From: Legionella taurinensis
GTDB lineage: Bacteria; Pseudomonadota; Gammaproteobacteria; Legionellales; Legionellaceae
NCBI RefSeq assembly: GCF_900452865.1
Contig: NZ_UGOZ01000001.1
Coordinates: 3,064,670 to 3,128,669, forward strand
Length of the DNA: 64,000 nt
Direction: 5' to 3'
The notes under the pieces: model-generated
What the model was told of the DNA's origin: nothing
Databases searched by the model: none
The model's input: the letters and a program-made list of their open reading frames with translations, nothing else
In this document: positions 26,731 to 37,282 of the stretch, in pieces
Layout of the letters: every line of letters starts with the position of its first letter
How positions within the stretch are numbered: position 1 is the first letter of the stretch
Made by a program: the position numbers and the translations under genes

Positions 26731-29700
26731 GCGGCTGGCGCTCCGATGGTCCGTGCAAGCTCAATATCCAGCGTATTAATACCTTCGCTGGTGGCCGGCC
26801 GCTCAAAAAAGAGGAAATCGCCGCTTTTTCGGTAATGGTAAGCATTGGCAAGAGTCAGCGTAAAAATCAAAGTCACCATGTTGGCAATGATCATCAGCGT
26901 TTTTCTTAACCGCGGGTTCCTGTCTTCATTGGCTATGGCCATCAGGGGAGTTTCCACCTGTTTAAGCTGCTTTAAAAAGGTGTCTTTATCCGGGCGTCGC
27001 TCCTGATTCATTGCTCCAAAGACCATCTGGTAAAGTTGGGTCCGGTATTGACGTTCCGGCTCAAGGTAACGGGCGAGTTTGTCTGGGGCATGCTGTGATA
27101 ATCTCGCACGGATATTCTGAAATCGGGTTTCAATCTGTGCGACCAGAGTAAAAAACTGCCTGCCTTTTTCGTTCTCTTCGAGCAGGAGATCGACTAAAGA
27201 CCTATCGAGCCCCAACTGTCGAAAACGATTGACCAATAGCACGCGCATCGCCAGGTAATTACCATACTCCCAAGTATCATCCCCGGCCAGCGCCTGCCCC
27301 TCCTGCCCGGGCTTAAAAAATCCGCCAGTCTGACGTTGTGTGATGCCCTCATAAACAAACTGCGCAGCATCAGGCTGCAAAAGCGGCGGGAAATGTTTAA
27401 CCTTGTCCATGATCTTGCGAAAATCATAGCCTTCCTCATCATTTTCCATAGCCAATTCATAATGCGCCGCATTCGTTGAGCCGCGGCATGCCAATCGATT
27501 GACCAAAGCCACGCGGGAGGCCTGATTCTCTTCCTGTAACAGCGACCGTACCGGCAGGTTTTGTTTATGAACGGTTAAAACGGCTTCAGCCAATTGGGGC
27601 TTGGTTATTAAGGCGGGGAAATAATTCGTTACCGGACTGTCCTTATCGTCTACCTGAATGATTATAAGTGCTGCCACCGCCTTCTGTATGAGTTCATCCC
27701 CGGGCTTGTCATCCAGCATGGCAAAATAGGACGCGAATTCGCTAAACAGCTGCGATGCCAGTGTTGGGGTTATCTCCACTTCCTTTGAACCGATATCGAG
27801 TTGACGGAGAGCAACCGCCATTGCCTGCAGCCTGGGTTTCTTTTTGAGTAAATCAAGCCAGGCCGAATCGGCACCGAGAGCAGAAGCCAGAGAAGCGACC
27901 AATTGATAGTCACTGATAATTTGGCTTAACGAACGAACCGTGTCAGGCTTATCCACCGGGGCCGGGAACTGATGCTTTAACAGAACGGGCAAAACAACTG
28001 CGATATAGTCCCTTACCCCGTCTTTATAGAGCGAACTTTCACACTGACTGTGAAGCAAGCTCAACAAATGACACAAGGGCGAATCAAGCACTGTGTGATC
28101 GAAAGACAGCTTTAATGTCATTAAGAGACTCAGGGCCCTCGATTTTACTGGATTGCTACTAATGTCCCGTATTGTTGAAGGCGTGAATTTTTCCTCGTGC
28201 ATCACAAGGATAAGATTAGCAAGGTAGGGCTCTGCAACGAGGCGCTGCCTTAATCCGTCTATCTCCTCAATTTTGATTAATTTTTGAGCAACAAAAATCC
28301 ATAATGCGCGTTGCTGCAACAAAGGCCAGGTGCTCATCGCGGGGAGAACAACATGAAAGAGGGGCGTATTCAGTAGAGGTCTGATCGCCGCTTTAAGATT
28401 CAAGGCATCTAACTGATTGATGGCCAAAACCAACGCGTCATTGGGTACCGTAAACGCCAGTATTTCTGGTGGAAAATCCAGCTCCAGCAAAATCTGGCAA
28501 GCCTTGATTTGATTATCATTTTCACAAATGGCCAGGATATGGAGGTCTTGACCGTCAATGTAGCGTTTTCCAAGACCTTTGAGAAAATCAGGCTGCAGCG
28601 GTTTTTTACGTAACAACTGAGCCGTCTCAAATTTGGGCAAGACATTAGCAAAATAGCCCTGCATTTCCTTAATGCGTTCTACTTGCCTGTCTGAGGGCTG
28701 TTGCTTAGCCAGATAACTTGCCAATTCCAGAGGGTTAAACACCTGGGCAAGGAATTTGGAAGGGGTAAGGCTGTCGATAAGCTGTGTCAGTTGACTTGGA
28801 GTTAACTCAGGCTCTATCAGAAGCAATTGAAAAACAACCGCCTGAATGTACTGATCGTCCTGCTTTAAAAAAACGTTATGAAAAAATTCCACCGCCTTCC
28901 ATACCACAGGCACTGACTTGCCTTTCTGGGTGATTAACAAGCGGGCCATTTCCATTTTATAAGGGGAATGGTTTAAAAAGCGGAAAAAATCAACTTGTTT
29001 TTGGGTGGTGAAATGTTCTATCAATCGATCATCGAATTCATTTAACAGGCTTTTTACAAAAGCAAGCAGCGCATCACTGTCAGCCACCCACCCGTATTGC
29101 TCCAAAAGCCCAAGTTTATCCAACCTTAAGGCAACATAGGCTTTTTCACGATCATCTAACGTAATGGTCTTTTTATCCAGGATAGACAGTAAGACCTTAT
29201 TTAAGGATGACTGCGGCTTTAAACAGTCAATAACCTGACGCGGGGTTAAGTGACTGCCCACGCTGTTAAGTTTTTGCAACAGCGGATCATTGATAATAAT
29301 CTCGGGGTTTTTTTCCAACAGTTGCAGCAGCGCGTCATTGTCTTCGAACCTGGAGGTCTCAGACGTTACATACTGAGCACAGTGCATGAATGTGCCGGCA
29401 TTGACATTAAAGGTGTTGAAGCCTGAAACCAGACTGCGAGCCATTGCCTCGATGCACGGTGAATTGATGTGGTTTGAAATAGTTCTAGTAATAGGGAACA
29501 ACATATGTGAAGAGACCGAGGTTAATCTTTTCTCAGGTTCTACGAGGTAGGGCTCCGGGTTAAAGCTGGTTACAACGTAGACCTCACGCTGCTCGACAGG
29601 CAGGTGGGTGTTTTTAGTGATGGCAATCAACCAAAGGCTGGGATCATCGGCACGATAACAAAAACCGAACCCTGAAGGAACACCGGCTTTATCGACATAG

Positions 29701-30026
29701 GCGAAGGAAACGGCTTTCTTTTGTTTATAATAGGTTTCACTTAAAAGCTCATCGGACTCCTCCGCCTTCCTGAATGCACGCTCAGGAAAAAGCATGTGAA
29801 TGTTGCCCGCACTCATATCCCCCTGCCAATAGAAAAGATGATTCGGGATGCTTTCGTCCTGCCAGTGCTTCAGGTGCGCATGTAATTCGTTGCGTGTACC
29901 TAAAAAAAGCGTGCGGTGGATGTCGGTGATAATGCTGTGTCTGGTCTTTTCGGACTTGGCAAGCAGCGAGGGTCGTCTGAGGTCAACAATTAAATGCTTT
30001 GCCTTGCCGTGTATAAAATAAACCAT
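26727..30026 (-). CDS. Very large hypothetical protein with C-terminal membrane helix
   Basis: 1099 residues, family not recognised. After an N-terminal globular part (about 1-200, WQGDMSAGNIHMLFPERAF...GFGFCYRADDPSLWLIA), the body is a long series of Leu-rich helices resembling an alpha-solenoid (LLQLLEKNPEIIINDPLLQKL and similar). One membrane helix lies near 1041-1063 (LMIIANMVTLIFTLTLANA). Strong GGGAGGA site before ATG 30026. The lack of a Sec signal and the size fit a Dot/Icm substrate, but coupling to the MFS gene could instead mean a housekeeping link. No function is assigned. Confidence 0.7.
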   Translation of the reverse strand: MVYFIHGKAKHLIVDLRRPSLLAKSEKTRHSIITDIHRTLFLGTRNELHAHLKHWQDESIPNHLFYWQGDMSAGNIHMLFPERAFRKAEESDELLSETYYKQKKAVSFAYVDKAGVPSGFGFCYRADDPSLWLIAITKNTHLPVEQREVYVVTSFNPEPYLVEPEKRLTSVSSHMLFPITRTISNHINSPCIEAMARSLVSGFNTFNVNAGTFMHCAQYVTSETSRFEDNDALLQLLEKNPEIIINDPLLQKLNSVGSHLTPRQVIDCLKPQSSLNKVLLSILDKKTITLDDREKAYVALRLDKLGLLEQYGWVADSDALLAFVKSLLNEFDDRLIEHFTTQKQVDFFRFLNHSPYKMEMARLLITQKGKSVPVVWKAVEFFHNVFLKQDDQYIQAVVFQLLLIEPELTPSQLTQLIDSLTPSKFLAQVFNPLELASYLAKQQPSDRQVERIKEMQGYFANVLPKFETAQLLRKKPLQPDFLKGLGKRYIDGQDLHILAICENDNQIKACQILLELDFPPEILAFTVPNDALVLAINQLDALNLKAAIRPLLNTPLFHVVLPAMSTWPLLQQRALWIFVAQKLIKIEEIDGLRQRLVAEPYLANLILVMHEEKFTPSTIRDISSNPVKSRALSLLMTLKLSFDHTVLDSPLCHLLSLLHSQCESSLYKDGVRDYIAVVLPVLLKHQFPAPVDKPDTVRSLSQIISDYQLVASLASALGADSAWLDLLKKKPRLQAMAVALRQLDIGSKEVEITPTLASQLFSEFASYFAMLDDKPGDELIQKAVAALIIIQVDDKDSPVTNYFPALITKPQLAEAVLTVHKQNLPVRSLLQEENQASRVALVNRLACRGSTNAAHYELAMENDEEGYDFRKIMDKVKHFPPLLQPDAAQFVYEGITQRQTGGFFKPGQEGQALAGDDTWEYGNYLAMRVLLVNRFRQLGLDRSLVDLLLEENEKGRQFFTLVAQIETRFQNIRARLSQHAPDKLARYLEPERQYRTQLYQMVFGAMNQERRPDKDTFLKQLKQVETPLMAIANEDRNPRLRKTLMIIANMVTLIFTLTLANAYHYRKSGDFLFFERPATSEGINTLDIELARTIGAPAA

Positions 30027-30117
30027 CGAAAATCCTCCCTTCAGGCTGGACTGCCATTATACTTCATGTTTGGTCATTTAGAAAAAAACATATCCCCAAT
30101 GGTGTAAATTTAATCTT

Positions 30118-31794
30118 TCAAGCTCTTTTACCCTGAGCATCCGGCTTGGGGAGAACCGGACAAAGAACCCCCACCTCGGCAAAGGCCTCCCGGACAGCAG
30201 CGGTATCCCATTGGCGATCACGTGCGGCCTGAATGACACCGCAGGCAGCAAAATCGTAATAGGCGATAGGGGACCAATAAAACCGATTGGCATCAATCAT
30301 CACCTGAAAGGCCTTCTGCACGGTCCAACCCGGTTTATTGGCGAGGAGGTAAAAGGCTTTATTGTAAACGCCGCTGCTTAAATGCACATCCAGATCATCG
30401 GTATACTCCCTGGCATGCTCGATGGACATGCCGTCTTTACTCGGCTCATCCATGTAACGTAAAGGCGCCCCACCAAGCACGGCCTCACGCCCTATCGTCC
30501 AGTCCAGGCCGTCCCAATACCAGGGGTAGCTCTGTCGTATGTAGTCCTGCAGGGCGATGGCTGCCATATCAGAAAACGCTTCGTTAATGGCCCCTGACTG
30601 GCCCTCATACACCAAAGCCGCATGAAGTGCGGTAAAATTATGGGATAATTCATGGGCAATGACCGTTTGTGCCGGAGCGGTCAGAAACTGATGGCCATTG
30701 CCAATAATGATTTGTTGATGGGCCATCAACCGGCCATCCAAAGACACCGTGGGAATGGCAAAAGCATTGTCCATTTCAGACAAGTGCGTGTAAACCCGCA
30801 GAGGTAAATCCCTGCCCAGGGGATTTCGTTGCTGATACTTCTTCTCATACATTGCCAGCGTCTGTGTGGCAAAGTACATGGCATCGTTCACCGGGGAAAA
30901 GGAATAATTGACTGGCCCGGTGTTGGCATCATTGTAATTAAGGTAATACGAGGAGGGATCGCAGGCATAGGAAAATGCGGTTAATTCATACGTTTTTTCG
31001 TCTTCCGTACTGATGGGGAACGCTTCATAACCGAGTGGTAAATTGGCCATGTTAATGACGCGCAAGGAATCACTCTCGACATAACACCGTCCGTCGTTTA
31101 CCCTGACTTCAAATTTTCCCAGCGAAGGCAAGCCGGGCAGGGCGTCACCGTGTTGAAAAGACCCAGGGCGGTAAGGCAAGGGGAACGCGTTCCCACCGAG
31201 ACCCTGACCCCATTGTTCACGATGAACGGCATCCCATGCTTTTAATACCAGACCCGTATTGGCATCCACCAGCATCTCGGGTGCACGCAACGCATGGTCC
31301 GGTGCATGGGTGTAATAAGCCATGTGGTAAGCGAGGTGGGCTTGCTGCTGGTTATCGAGGTAGATAACCTTTTGATGATGAAACCATTTCACGGGTCCTT
31401 TGACTTTCGCCAGCACTCGCTTTCTAAGCTGCTGTGCCGACAATAACCCCTTTGACGTTTTAATTGTTTCCTCCAACCCACGGACATTCATCCCGCTAAC
31501 CCAAACCGGCTGGTTATCCTTTTGATGAAAGATCAACTGATAACCCCAAACGGGAAGGCCTTTAAAAAGAATCTGATACCGGGCATGCTGCGGGGCAGTT
31601 GATTGCAAACGCAACTGATAGGGGCTATCCGCCATGCTTTTGAGCGGAGTGAGGAGGGAAGGTCGATGAAGCGGAATACTCTGGTATTGCTGCAGGAGAC
31701 TGTTACTTTCGCCCCACATCAGTTCTCCGGTGGCAGCAAAAGCCATGCCCGACAGACAACCCAGTGAGACGATACAAAGCACTCTTATTCTCAT
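30118..31794 (-). CDS. Secreted M4 (thermolysin-family) zinc metalloprotease
   Basis: 558 residues from ATG 31794, chosen because it starts the signal peptide (MRIRVLCIVSLGCLSGMAFA); an upstream ATG at 31854 would bury it. An FTP/PepSY propeptide (about 60-190) precedes the peptidase domain. Zinc and catalytic residues are in HELSH at about 381-385 with the third ligand Glu in INEAFSDM (about 405), and the later catalytic His in DVHLSSGVYNKAF. It is exported by Sec and then probably by type II secretion, like Legionella ProA, of which it is a paralogue or homologue. The pro-domain should be removed by self-cleavage. Confidence 0.92.
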   Translation of the reverse strand: MRIRVLCIVSLGCLSGMAFAATGELMWGESNSLLQQYQSIPLHRPSLLTPLKSMADSPYQLRLQSTAPQHARYQILFKGLPVWGYQLIFHQKDNQPVWVSGMNVRGLEETIKTSKGLLSAQQLRKRVLAKVKGPVKWFHHQKVIYLDNQQQAHLAYHMAYYTHAPDHALRAPEMLVDANTGLVLKAWDAVHREQWGQGLGGNAFPLPYRPGSFQHGDALPGLPSLGKFEVRVNDGRCYVESDSLRVINMANLPLGYEAFPISTEDEKTYELTAFSYACDPSSYYLNYNDANTGPVNYSFSPVNDAMYFATQTLAMYEKKYQQRNPLGRDLPLRVYTHLSEMDNAFAIPTVSLDGRLMAHQQIIIGNGHQFLTAPAQTVIAHELSHNFTALHAALVYEGQSGAINEAFSDMAAIALQDYIRQSYPWYWDGLDWTIGREAVLGGAPLRYMDEPSKDGMSIEHAREYTDDLDVHLSSGVYNKAFYLLANKPGWTVQKAFQVMIDANRFYWSPIAYYDFAACGVIQAARDRQWDTAAVREAFAEVGVLCPVLPKPDAQGKRA

Positions 31795-31953
31795 ACCTAC
31801 ATCATCCTGATTGATACGTAAAATGGGAAACCGCCTTTTTTCTTCAGCGCTCAATTTACCAGTATTTCCCGTGAAAGGCGAAGGTAAGTCTTACGCATGC
31901 TTTCTGATTGATAGTTGAGTATACTCTTAAAACTTTTCCCTTAAACCCTGACC

Positions 31954-33315
31954 ATGCTCCATACCTTACTCGCCATTCTTTTACTCGAAGGATTTGTCAC
32001 TATTTCCGTCGAAATCTTAACGATACGGCAACTACTGCCTTTCTTTGGCGGCAGCGTGGTCATTACCAGCATCATTATTGGGGTTTTTCTGTTATTTCTG
32101 GCCCTGGGTTATTGGCGCGGCGGCATGCACCCCAATGATTTCTATAAAAGGTTAAACCGCAATTTCATGGTCAGCCTGATTTGGATAGGCATTGGGCTGA
32201 ATTACAGTTTCATCGGCAGCTTTTTCGATTGGACCATTAACAGGCTGTCCCTGCCCTTTCTGGCCAGCCTGACCCTTTACCTGCTGATCATTCTGGCGCC
32301 TGTTGTCTTCTGGCTTGGACAAACCATCCCGTTAACCACGAATTTATTCAGTCAGGAGCAGCGAGTCAGCCGCATCAGCGGCAAGGCCTTGTTTTTAAGC
32401 ACACTGGGGTCTTTTTCAGGCGCACTCGTGACGTCACTCCTGCTTTTTCAGTTTACCGGCGTAGCCTGGACCGTCGTCGCGAATTGCGCCCTGCTTTTCT
32501 TGCTGGTTATTTTGCTAAAGCCTCAAAGCGGCCTGGCCTGGCCTCCCCTGATTTTGCTGGGGTTGGCTTTGTATTTTATCAAATTATTGAATGTGAACTA
32601 TGAACAGCAGTTTTTTAAATTAACTAACAATTACGGCAATTATGAAATCCTTACCGCTCACAATGCGCGCCTGCTTAGGATTAACTTATCCGGCAGTTCA
32701 ATGATAACGGATAAGAAAGAGGGTTTTGCCTACATTGAATTTATCCGCCATTTCTTGTTTAACCAGCTCCAGTTGCAGCATAAAAAAATACTGGTGATCG
32801 GTGCTGGCGGTTTTTCGCTCACCGCAGCAGGCACTCATGCGAATGACGTGACGTATGTCGACATTGATCCACAAATTAAAAGCGTGGCTGAAAAGCACTT
32901 CCTTGAAGGCAAAATCAATGGTCATTTTATTGGTCAGGATGCGCGGCGTTACCTCAATGAAACACGGGAACAATTTGATGTCATTGTGTCGGATGCCTAC
33001 AGTCACCAACAAACTATTCCAGCCTCCCTGCTCACTGCCGATTATTTTGCACAATTGGCTTCGCACTTGAAGCCTTCAGGTCTTTTAGTGGTCAACCTCA
33101 TTACCAATCCTCTGTTTAAAAACTCGTTCAGCAAACGCGTCCATAATACCATTTTGAGTATTTTCCCTTTTTGTAATATCGTCCCTCTTGATTGGAAAAA
33201 ATTAAGTAATGTTATCTACATTTGCCCGCGACAGGGAAAGGATGAGGTGATATACAGTGATAATCTAACCAGTTCCACGTTTGACTTTTACCATCAGCTG
33301 CAATCCAGCCAATAA
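31954..33315 (+). CDS. Membrane-bound spermidine-synthase-like protein
   Basis: 453 residues: about six membrane helices in the first 210 residues, then a soluble aminopropyltransferase-type Rossmann domain. In the latter VIGAGGFSLTAAGTH is the S-adenosyl-binding loop, VTYVDIDPQI supplies the acidic ligand, and QDARRYLNET plus DVIVSDAYSHQQTIPASL match the active-site blocks of spermidine synthases. Membrane fusions of this kind are widespread but their reaction is not established. It diverges from the M4 protease gene. Confidence 0.8.
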   Translation: MLHTLLAILLLEGFVTISVEILTIRQLLPFFGGSVVITSIIIGVFLLFLALGYWRGGMHPNDFYKRLNRNFMVSLIWIGIGLNYSFIGSFFDWTINRLSLPFLASLTLYLLIILAPVVFWLGQTIPLTTNLFSQEQRVSRISGKALFLSTLGSFSGALVTSLLLFQFTGVAWTVVANCALLFLLVILLKPQSGLAWPPLILLGLALYFIKLLNVNYEQQFFKLTNNYGNYEILTAHNARLLRINLSGSSMITDKKEGFAYIEFIRHFLFNQLQLQHKKILVIGAGGFSLTAAGTHANDVTYVDIDPQIKSVAEKHFLEGKINGHFIGQDARRYLNETREQFDVIVSDAYSHQQTIPASLLTADYFAQLASHLKPSGLLVVNLITNPLFKNSFSKRVHNTILSIFPFCNIVPLDWKKLSNVIYICPRQGKDEVIYSDNLTSSTFDFYHQLQSSQ

Positions 33316-33386
33316 CGCGCTGCCCCTGCGGGTTTTAAAGCCCGCCAAGCGACTCCATTCATCCCCCAGACAGGAGCCCGAAGACC

Positions 33387-33857
33387 TTAAGTCTGATTGA
33401 GATCGGTTGTTTTTTGCTGCCGAACATACAGGGTTTTTTTGACTGTGGCGACGACTTGTTTTTGTTCATCCACAATGGCCACTTCAAATGTTGGATAAAC
33501 CTTTTCCTCGCGCAGGGCGGCTTCACGGATCTCCGTGACTTGCTGCTCGCTTAACGTAAACTCCGCGTAGACCCGGCCTTTACCCGGTCGAACGTAATTA
33601 ATTTCGCTTTGCTTGTCCCAGGCCACATAGCCTTTTCCCAAACGTTTAATCAGCATCAATACAAAGAAAGGATCGGTCATGGAAAACAGGCTTCCGCCGT
33701 ACTGGACACGCATGTAGTTTTTGTTATACCAGCGAAAAGCCAACGAAACACGCACATAGGAGAAATCATCGCGAAGTTCTTCAACTTTGATGCCAGCCCC
33801 CCAAAAAGGGGGCCAGGCATTTAAAATCCACCGCAATTGGTTCGCTGACAATTTCAT
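33387..33857 (-). CDS. DUF4442 hotdog-fold thioesterase-like protein
   Basis: 156 residues of the DUF4442 hotdog family: [14 protein letters not shown] near the N-terminus, then [20 protein letters not shown] on the central hotdog helix and [16 protein letters not shown]. Such proteins are thought to act on acyl-CoA or acyl-ACP thioesters, but the substrate is unknown. ATG 33857 overlaps the parC stop (ATGA), so it is the second gene of a coupled pair. Confidence 0.82.
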   Translation of the reverse strand: MKLSANQLRWILNAWPPFWGAGIKVEELRDDFSYVRVSLAFRWYNKNYMRVQYGGSLFSMTDPFFVLMLIKRLGKGYVAWDKQSEINYVRPGKGRVYAEFTLSEQQVTEIREAALREEKVYPTFEVAIVDEQKQVVATVKKTLYVRQQKTTDLNQT

Positions 33858-36115
33858 GCGTTCGCCGGCTTAAGGACTGTGACCTGCAGAGAGGTCACGT
33901 TCTGTAGGCCGCGCGGTAAACGATTGCCGCGGCGGCCGCGTTCACCCGCGTAATGATGCAAATCCTCATTCTTTAAGGTGAAATGACGCTTGCCGGCATG
34001 TACTGTCAGGGCATCTTCAGCATGCAACACCTGGATGTCGATGACGAACTCTTCACGCGTCATGACTTTGGCGGTTGGGATACTGATCATCTTGTTCCCC
34101 TTGCCGCGACTGAGTTCAGGAAGTTCCGACGCGTTGAAAATCAATAACCGACCCACATTGGTGACGCAGGCCAGGAGCTGGTTTTCCCTGTCGGTCAACA
34201 CACGTGGCCTCAACAGACCGCTGCCCTCTGGCAGTTTGACGCAGGCTTTGCCGTTGCGGTTTTTAACATACAACTCGCCAAGGCGGGTAATGAACCCATA
34301 GCCGGCATCCGATGCAAGGACAAGCCAATCATCGGCCTCACCGCTGGCCATGGCTTCAAACATCATGCCATCGGCAGGATTCAACTTACTGGTCAGGGGC
34401 TCTCCCTGACCCCGTGCTGAAGGCAGCACATGACCCGGAAGATTATAAACCTTGCCTTCACTGTCAAAAAAGAGAATCTGCTGATTGCTGCGGGCATTGA
34501 CCTGCGCTTTGAACTCATCCCCCGCTTTGTAACTTAACTCACGCCCTTCCACATCATGCCCTTTGGCCGCGCGAATCCAGCCTTTCTGCGACAACACCAC
34601 GGTGATGGGTTCATTGGGCAACAAATCTTCTTCCTTTAAGGCCTGGGCATCATGACGCTCCATTAAAGGGGAACGACGCTCATCGCCAAACGCATCCCGA
34701 TCAGCGGTGATTTCTTTTTTAACCAGGGTTTTAAGACGTGCTTCACTGGCTAATGTTTTTTCAAGCATGTCGCGTTCGTTGCTTAACTCGTCATGTTCAG
34801 CCCGCAAGCGAATTTCTTCCAGTTTGGCCAAATGCCGCAATTTCATCTCAAGAATCGCCTCGGCCTGCCTCTCGCTCAAATTAAAGCGTTGAATCAACGC
34901 CGGTTTCGGTTCTTCGCTCTCACGGATGATGGCAATGACCTCATCGATATTAAGGAAAGCAATGATTAATCCTTCAAGCACATGCAACCGCTCAAGTACT
35001 TTATCCAAGCGGTATTGAAGGCGCCGCTTCACCGTCATTAGGCGATAAACCAGCCATTCATTGAGCAAGACGAGTAAACTTTTTACCCGGGGTTTACCAT
35101 CCAGACCAATCATATTGAAATTAACGCGGTAGCTTCGCTCCAGATCCGTGGTTGCAAACAGATGGGACATTAACCCATCTACATCAATGCGATTGGAACG
35201 AGGAATAATGACGAGGCGGGTGGGGTGCTCATGATCAGATTCATCGCGCAGGTCTTCAACCATGGGTAATTTTTTTTGTTGCATCTGTGCTGCAATCTGT
35301 TCAATTACTTTAGCCCCGGATACCTGATACGGCAGGGCGGTAATGACAATGTTTTGCTTTTCTACTGTGAACACCGCACGCATTTTGATAGAGCCGATAC
35401 CGGTTTCATACACTGTCCGTATCTGACTTTTGGGCGTAATGATTTCAGCGCTGGTTGGAAAATCAGGCCCCTGAATAAATTGGCAAAGATCATCAAGGCT
35501 GGCTCTGGGGTTGTCAAGCAGATGGATGCAGGCGTCCGCCACTTCCCGTAAATTGTGCGGCAGGATGTCCGACGACATACCCACCGCAATACCGGTTGCG
35601 CCATTCAGCAGCACGTTGGGCAAACGGGCCGGTAGCAGAGAGGGTTCTTTCAGCGTACCGTCGAAATTGTCTACCCAATCCACGGTTCCCTGCTGTAACT
35701 CGGATAACAGCAACTCCGCATAAGGCGATAAGCGTGCCTCTGTGTAGCGCATGGCGGCAAAGGATTTGGGATCGTCTGCAGAACCCCAGTTGCCCTGACC
35801 GTCGACAAACGGGTAACGGTAGGAGAAAGGCTGGGCCATCAAGACCATGGCCTCGTAACAAGCGGAATCCCCATGCGGGTGGAATTTACCCAGAACATCC
35901 CCCACGGTACGCGCCGATTTTTTATGCTTTGCCGTGGCTTTAAGGCCCAATTCCGACATGGCGTAAACAATTCGGCGCTGTACCGGCTTTAATCCATCGG
36001 CAAGATGGGGCAAGGCTCTGTCCAGAATGACGTACATGGAGTAATCAAGGTACGCTTTTTCTGTAAATTCCGTAATCGGTTTACGCTCTATAGCATCATT
36101 CATAACAATAGTCAT
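33854..36115 (-). CDS. parC: DNA topoisomerase IV subunit A
   Basis: Cuts and rejoins DNA to unlink daughter chromosomes with ParE (not in the window). 753 residues: GyrA/ParC breakage domain with catalytic Tyr 124 ([10 protein letters not shown]), the helix [13 protein letters not shown], and C-terminal beta-pinwheel blades ([12 protein letters not shown] end). Ser 84 and Glu 88, equivalent to E. coli Ser 80 and Glu 84, are the quinolone-sensitive residues, so no target mutation is seen at these sites. The start could be ATG 36115 or 36103; neither has a strong ribosome site. Confidence 0.95.
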   Translation of the reverse strand: MTIVMNDAIERKPITEFTEKAYLDYSMYVILDRALPHLADGLKPVQRRIVYAMSELGLKATAKHKKSARTVGDVLGKFHPHGDSACYEAMVLMAQPFSYRYPFVDGQGNWGSADDPKSFAAMRYTEARLSPYAELLLSELQQGTVDWVDNFDGTLKEPSLLPARLPNVLLNGATGIAVGMSSDILPHNLREVADACIHLLDNPRASLDDLCQFIQGPDFPTSAEIITPKSQIRTVYETGIGSIKMRAVFTVEKQNIVITALPYQVSGAKVIEQIAAQMQQKKLPMVEDLRDESDHEHPTRLVIIPRSNRIDVDGLMSHLFATTDLERSYRVNFNMIGLDGKPRVKSLLVLLNEWLVYRLMTVKRRLQYRLDKVLERLHVLEGLIIAFLNIDEVIAIIRESEEPKPALIQRFNLSERQAEAILEMKLRHLAKLEEIRLRAEHDELSNERDMLEKTLASEARLKTLVKKEITADRDAFGDERRSPLMERHDAQALKEEDLLPNEPITVVLSQKGWIRAAKGHDVEGRELSYKAGDEFKAQVNARSNQQILFFDSEGKVYNLPGHVLPSARGQGEPLTSKLNPADGMMFEAMASGEADDWLVLASDAGYGFITRLGELYVKNRNGKACVKLPEGSGLLRPRVLTDRENQLLACVTNVGRLLIFNASELPELSRGKGNKMISIPTAKVMTREEFVIDIQVLHAEDALTVHAGKRHFTLKNEDLHHYAGERGRRGNRLPRGLQNVTSLQVTVLKPANA

Positions 36116-36360
36116 CAGCTGGTTCTTTTCAATGGTGATCGTAGTGTACTCTACAACAATTTGGCAAAGCTATTTTATCAAACTCTGGTGTCGGCTAGAA
36201 ACAAAAAAGGCCGAGGATGTGAATAACTTTCCATCAGCCTAGCCTTATTTTGAATATAAATCAATTAACCCTTTGATTAATAATGATTTTTATTTTAAAT
36301 CCCATCAACTGGCAATGCACAACCTGTGGATAACCCTGTGAATTTACCCGCAAGTGCTTG

Positions 36361-36846
36361 TTATTCCTCAACTCTTTCCCTGCGTTGTGTTTCGGGTAAA
36401 AGGTAAAGGCTCAAATAGGTCAATAACTGAAATCCACCCTGAATCATGTGATTTTCCTCCAAATCAAATTTCATTACCAACTGATCCGCAAGGAAAAAGG
36501 CAAGCCAATAACTTAAGGAAACAATAAACGCCCAATCAGCACGTCGCATCCAGCCTGATGTGGGCTGAAACAAAGCTAACGCCGTCCAGCCGAAAGCCAG
36601 AGTAGACAGAAAAGACCACAGAATAATGCCCGCAAAGGACCATTGAGGTACCCAGGCAGGCACATCATACATTTTGAGCGACTCCACCAGAAAAGGGTAG
36701 TTTGTATCTGGCGCCCAGCTTTTGATTAACCAACCGTTGTGGGCGAGCAGGCCGACAACATCTGTCCAGAGAGCAATAAGCCACCAGACAAACCAGAAAA
36801 GAATAATTATTTTTTTAAACCCTGTGATTGGATTGAGATGTGTCAT
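36361..36846 (-). CDS. Hypothetical membrane protein
   Basis: 161 residues from ATG 36846 (MTHLNPITGF), preferred because AGGTGA precedes it and the longer frame overlaps mazG. Four hydrophobic helices are visible (IIILFWFVWWLIALW, FAGIILWSFLSTLAFG, FIVSLSYWLAFFLAD and LLTYLSLYLLP). It resembles small conserved inner-membrane proteins of unknown role. Probably cotranscribed with the MazG-like gene 43 bases upstream. Confidence 0.75.
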   Translation of the reverse strand: MTHLNPITGFKKIIILFWFVWWLIALWTDVVGLLAHNGWLIKSWAPDTNYPFLVESLKMYDVPAWVPQWSFAGIILWSFLSTLAFGWTALALFQPTSGWMRRADWAFIVSLSYWLAFFLADQLVMKFDLEENHMIQGGFQLLTYLSLYLLPETQRRERVEE

Positions 36847-36889
36847 TGCTTCACCTGGAGTATTATTTGCAGTGGATTGAATGCAGCTG

Positions 36890-37273
36890 TCATTGCCCGG
36901 ATGTTCTTCGTTTGGCCTCCTGCCACAGCTCACCGAGAAATTCGATGGGTTGACCCTTTAAATCAGTATAGCCTTTCTCGCCTGCCAGGGCTTTAAGCGC
37001 CTCCATGCGGGCTGCAAATTTATCGGCTGTCTTAGCCAGAGTTTCATGAACATTAAAGTTCAGAAAACAACAGAGGGAAAGGGCTGTGTGCAATAAATCA
37101 CCGACTTCTTCCTGTACGCGCGCGGCTGATTGCCGATTATCCAGTGCCTCTTTAATTTCCTGACATTCGCTTAAGGCCTGTTCGATAATCATGTCGGCAT
37201 CGGGCCAGAGAAAACCAAAATCACGCACCTCTTCTTCGAGCCTTAGTAAGCGCTGCAACGCTGTTTCTGTCAT
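36890..37273 (-). CDS. MazG-like nucleotide pyrophosphohydrolase
   Basis: 127 residues forming the helical MazG fold: DMIIEQALSECQEIKEAL gives E-x-x-E metal ligands and VQEEVGDLLHTALSLC gives E-E-x-x-D. Single-domain MazG proteins hydrolyse (d)NTPs to monophosphates and clean damaged nucleotides; the tandem E. coli MazG form is twice this size. It lies 9 bases downstream of the phosphatase-like gene at 37283. Confidence 0.82.
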   Translation of the reverse strand: MTETALQRLLRLEEEVRDFGFLWPDADMIIEQALSECQEIKEALDNRQSAARVQEEVGDLLHTALSLCCFLNFNVHETLAKTADKFAARMEALKALAGEKGYTDLKGQPIEFLGELWQEAKRRTSGQ

Positions 37274-37282
37274 TCAATCACC

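Noticed and set aside
33324..33357. Possible terminator hairpin after the spermidine-synthase-like gene
   Set aside because: The GCGGG/CCCGC stem is nearly self-complementary through TTTTAAA, leaving almost no loop, and no T-run follows.
36325..36333. Perfect DnaA box TGTGGATAA upstream of parC
   Set aside because: A single 9-mer with no AT-rich block or other boxes is expected by chance in a window this size; the origin evidence at 63.6-63.8 kb is stronger.
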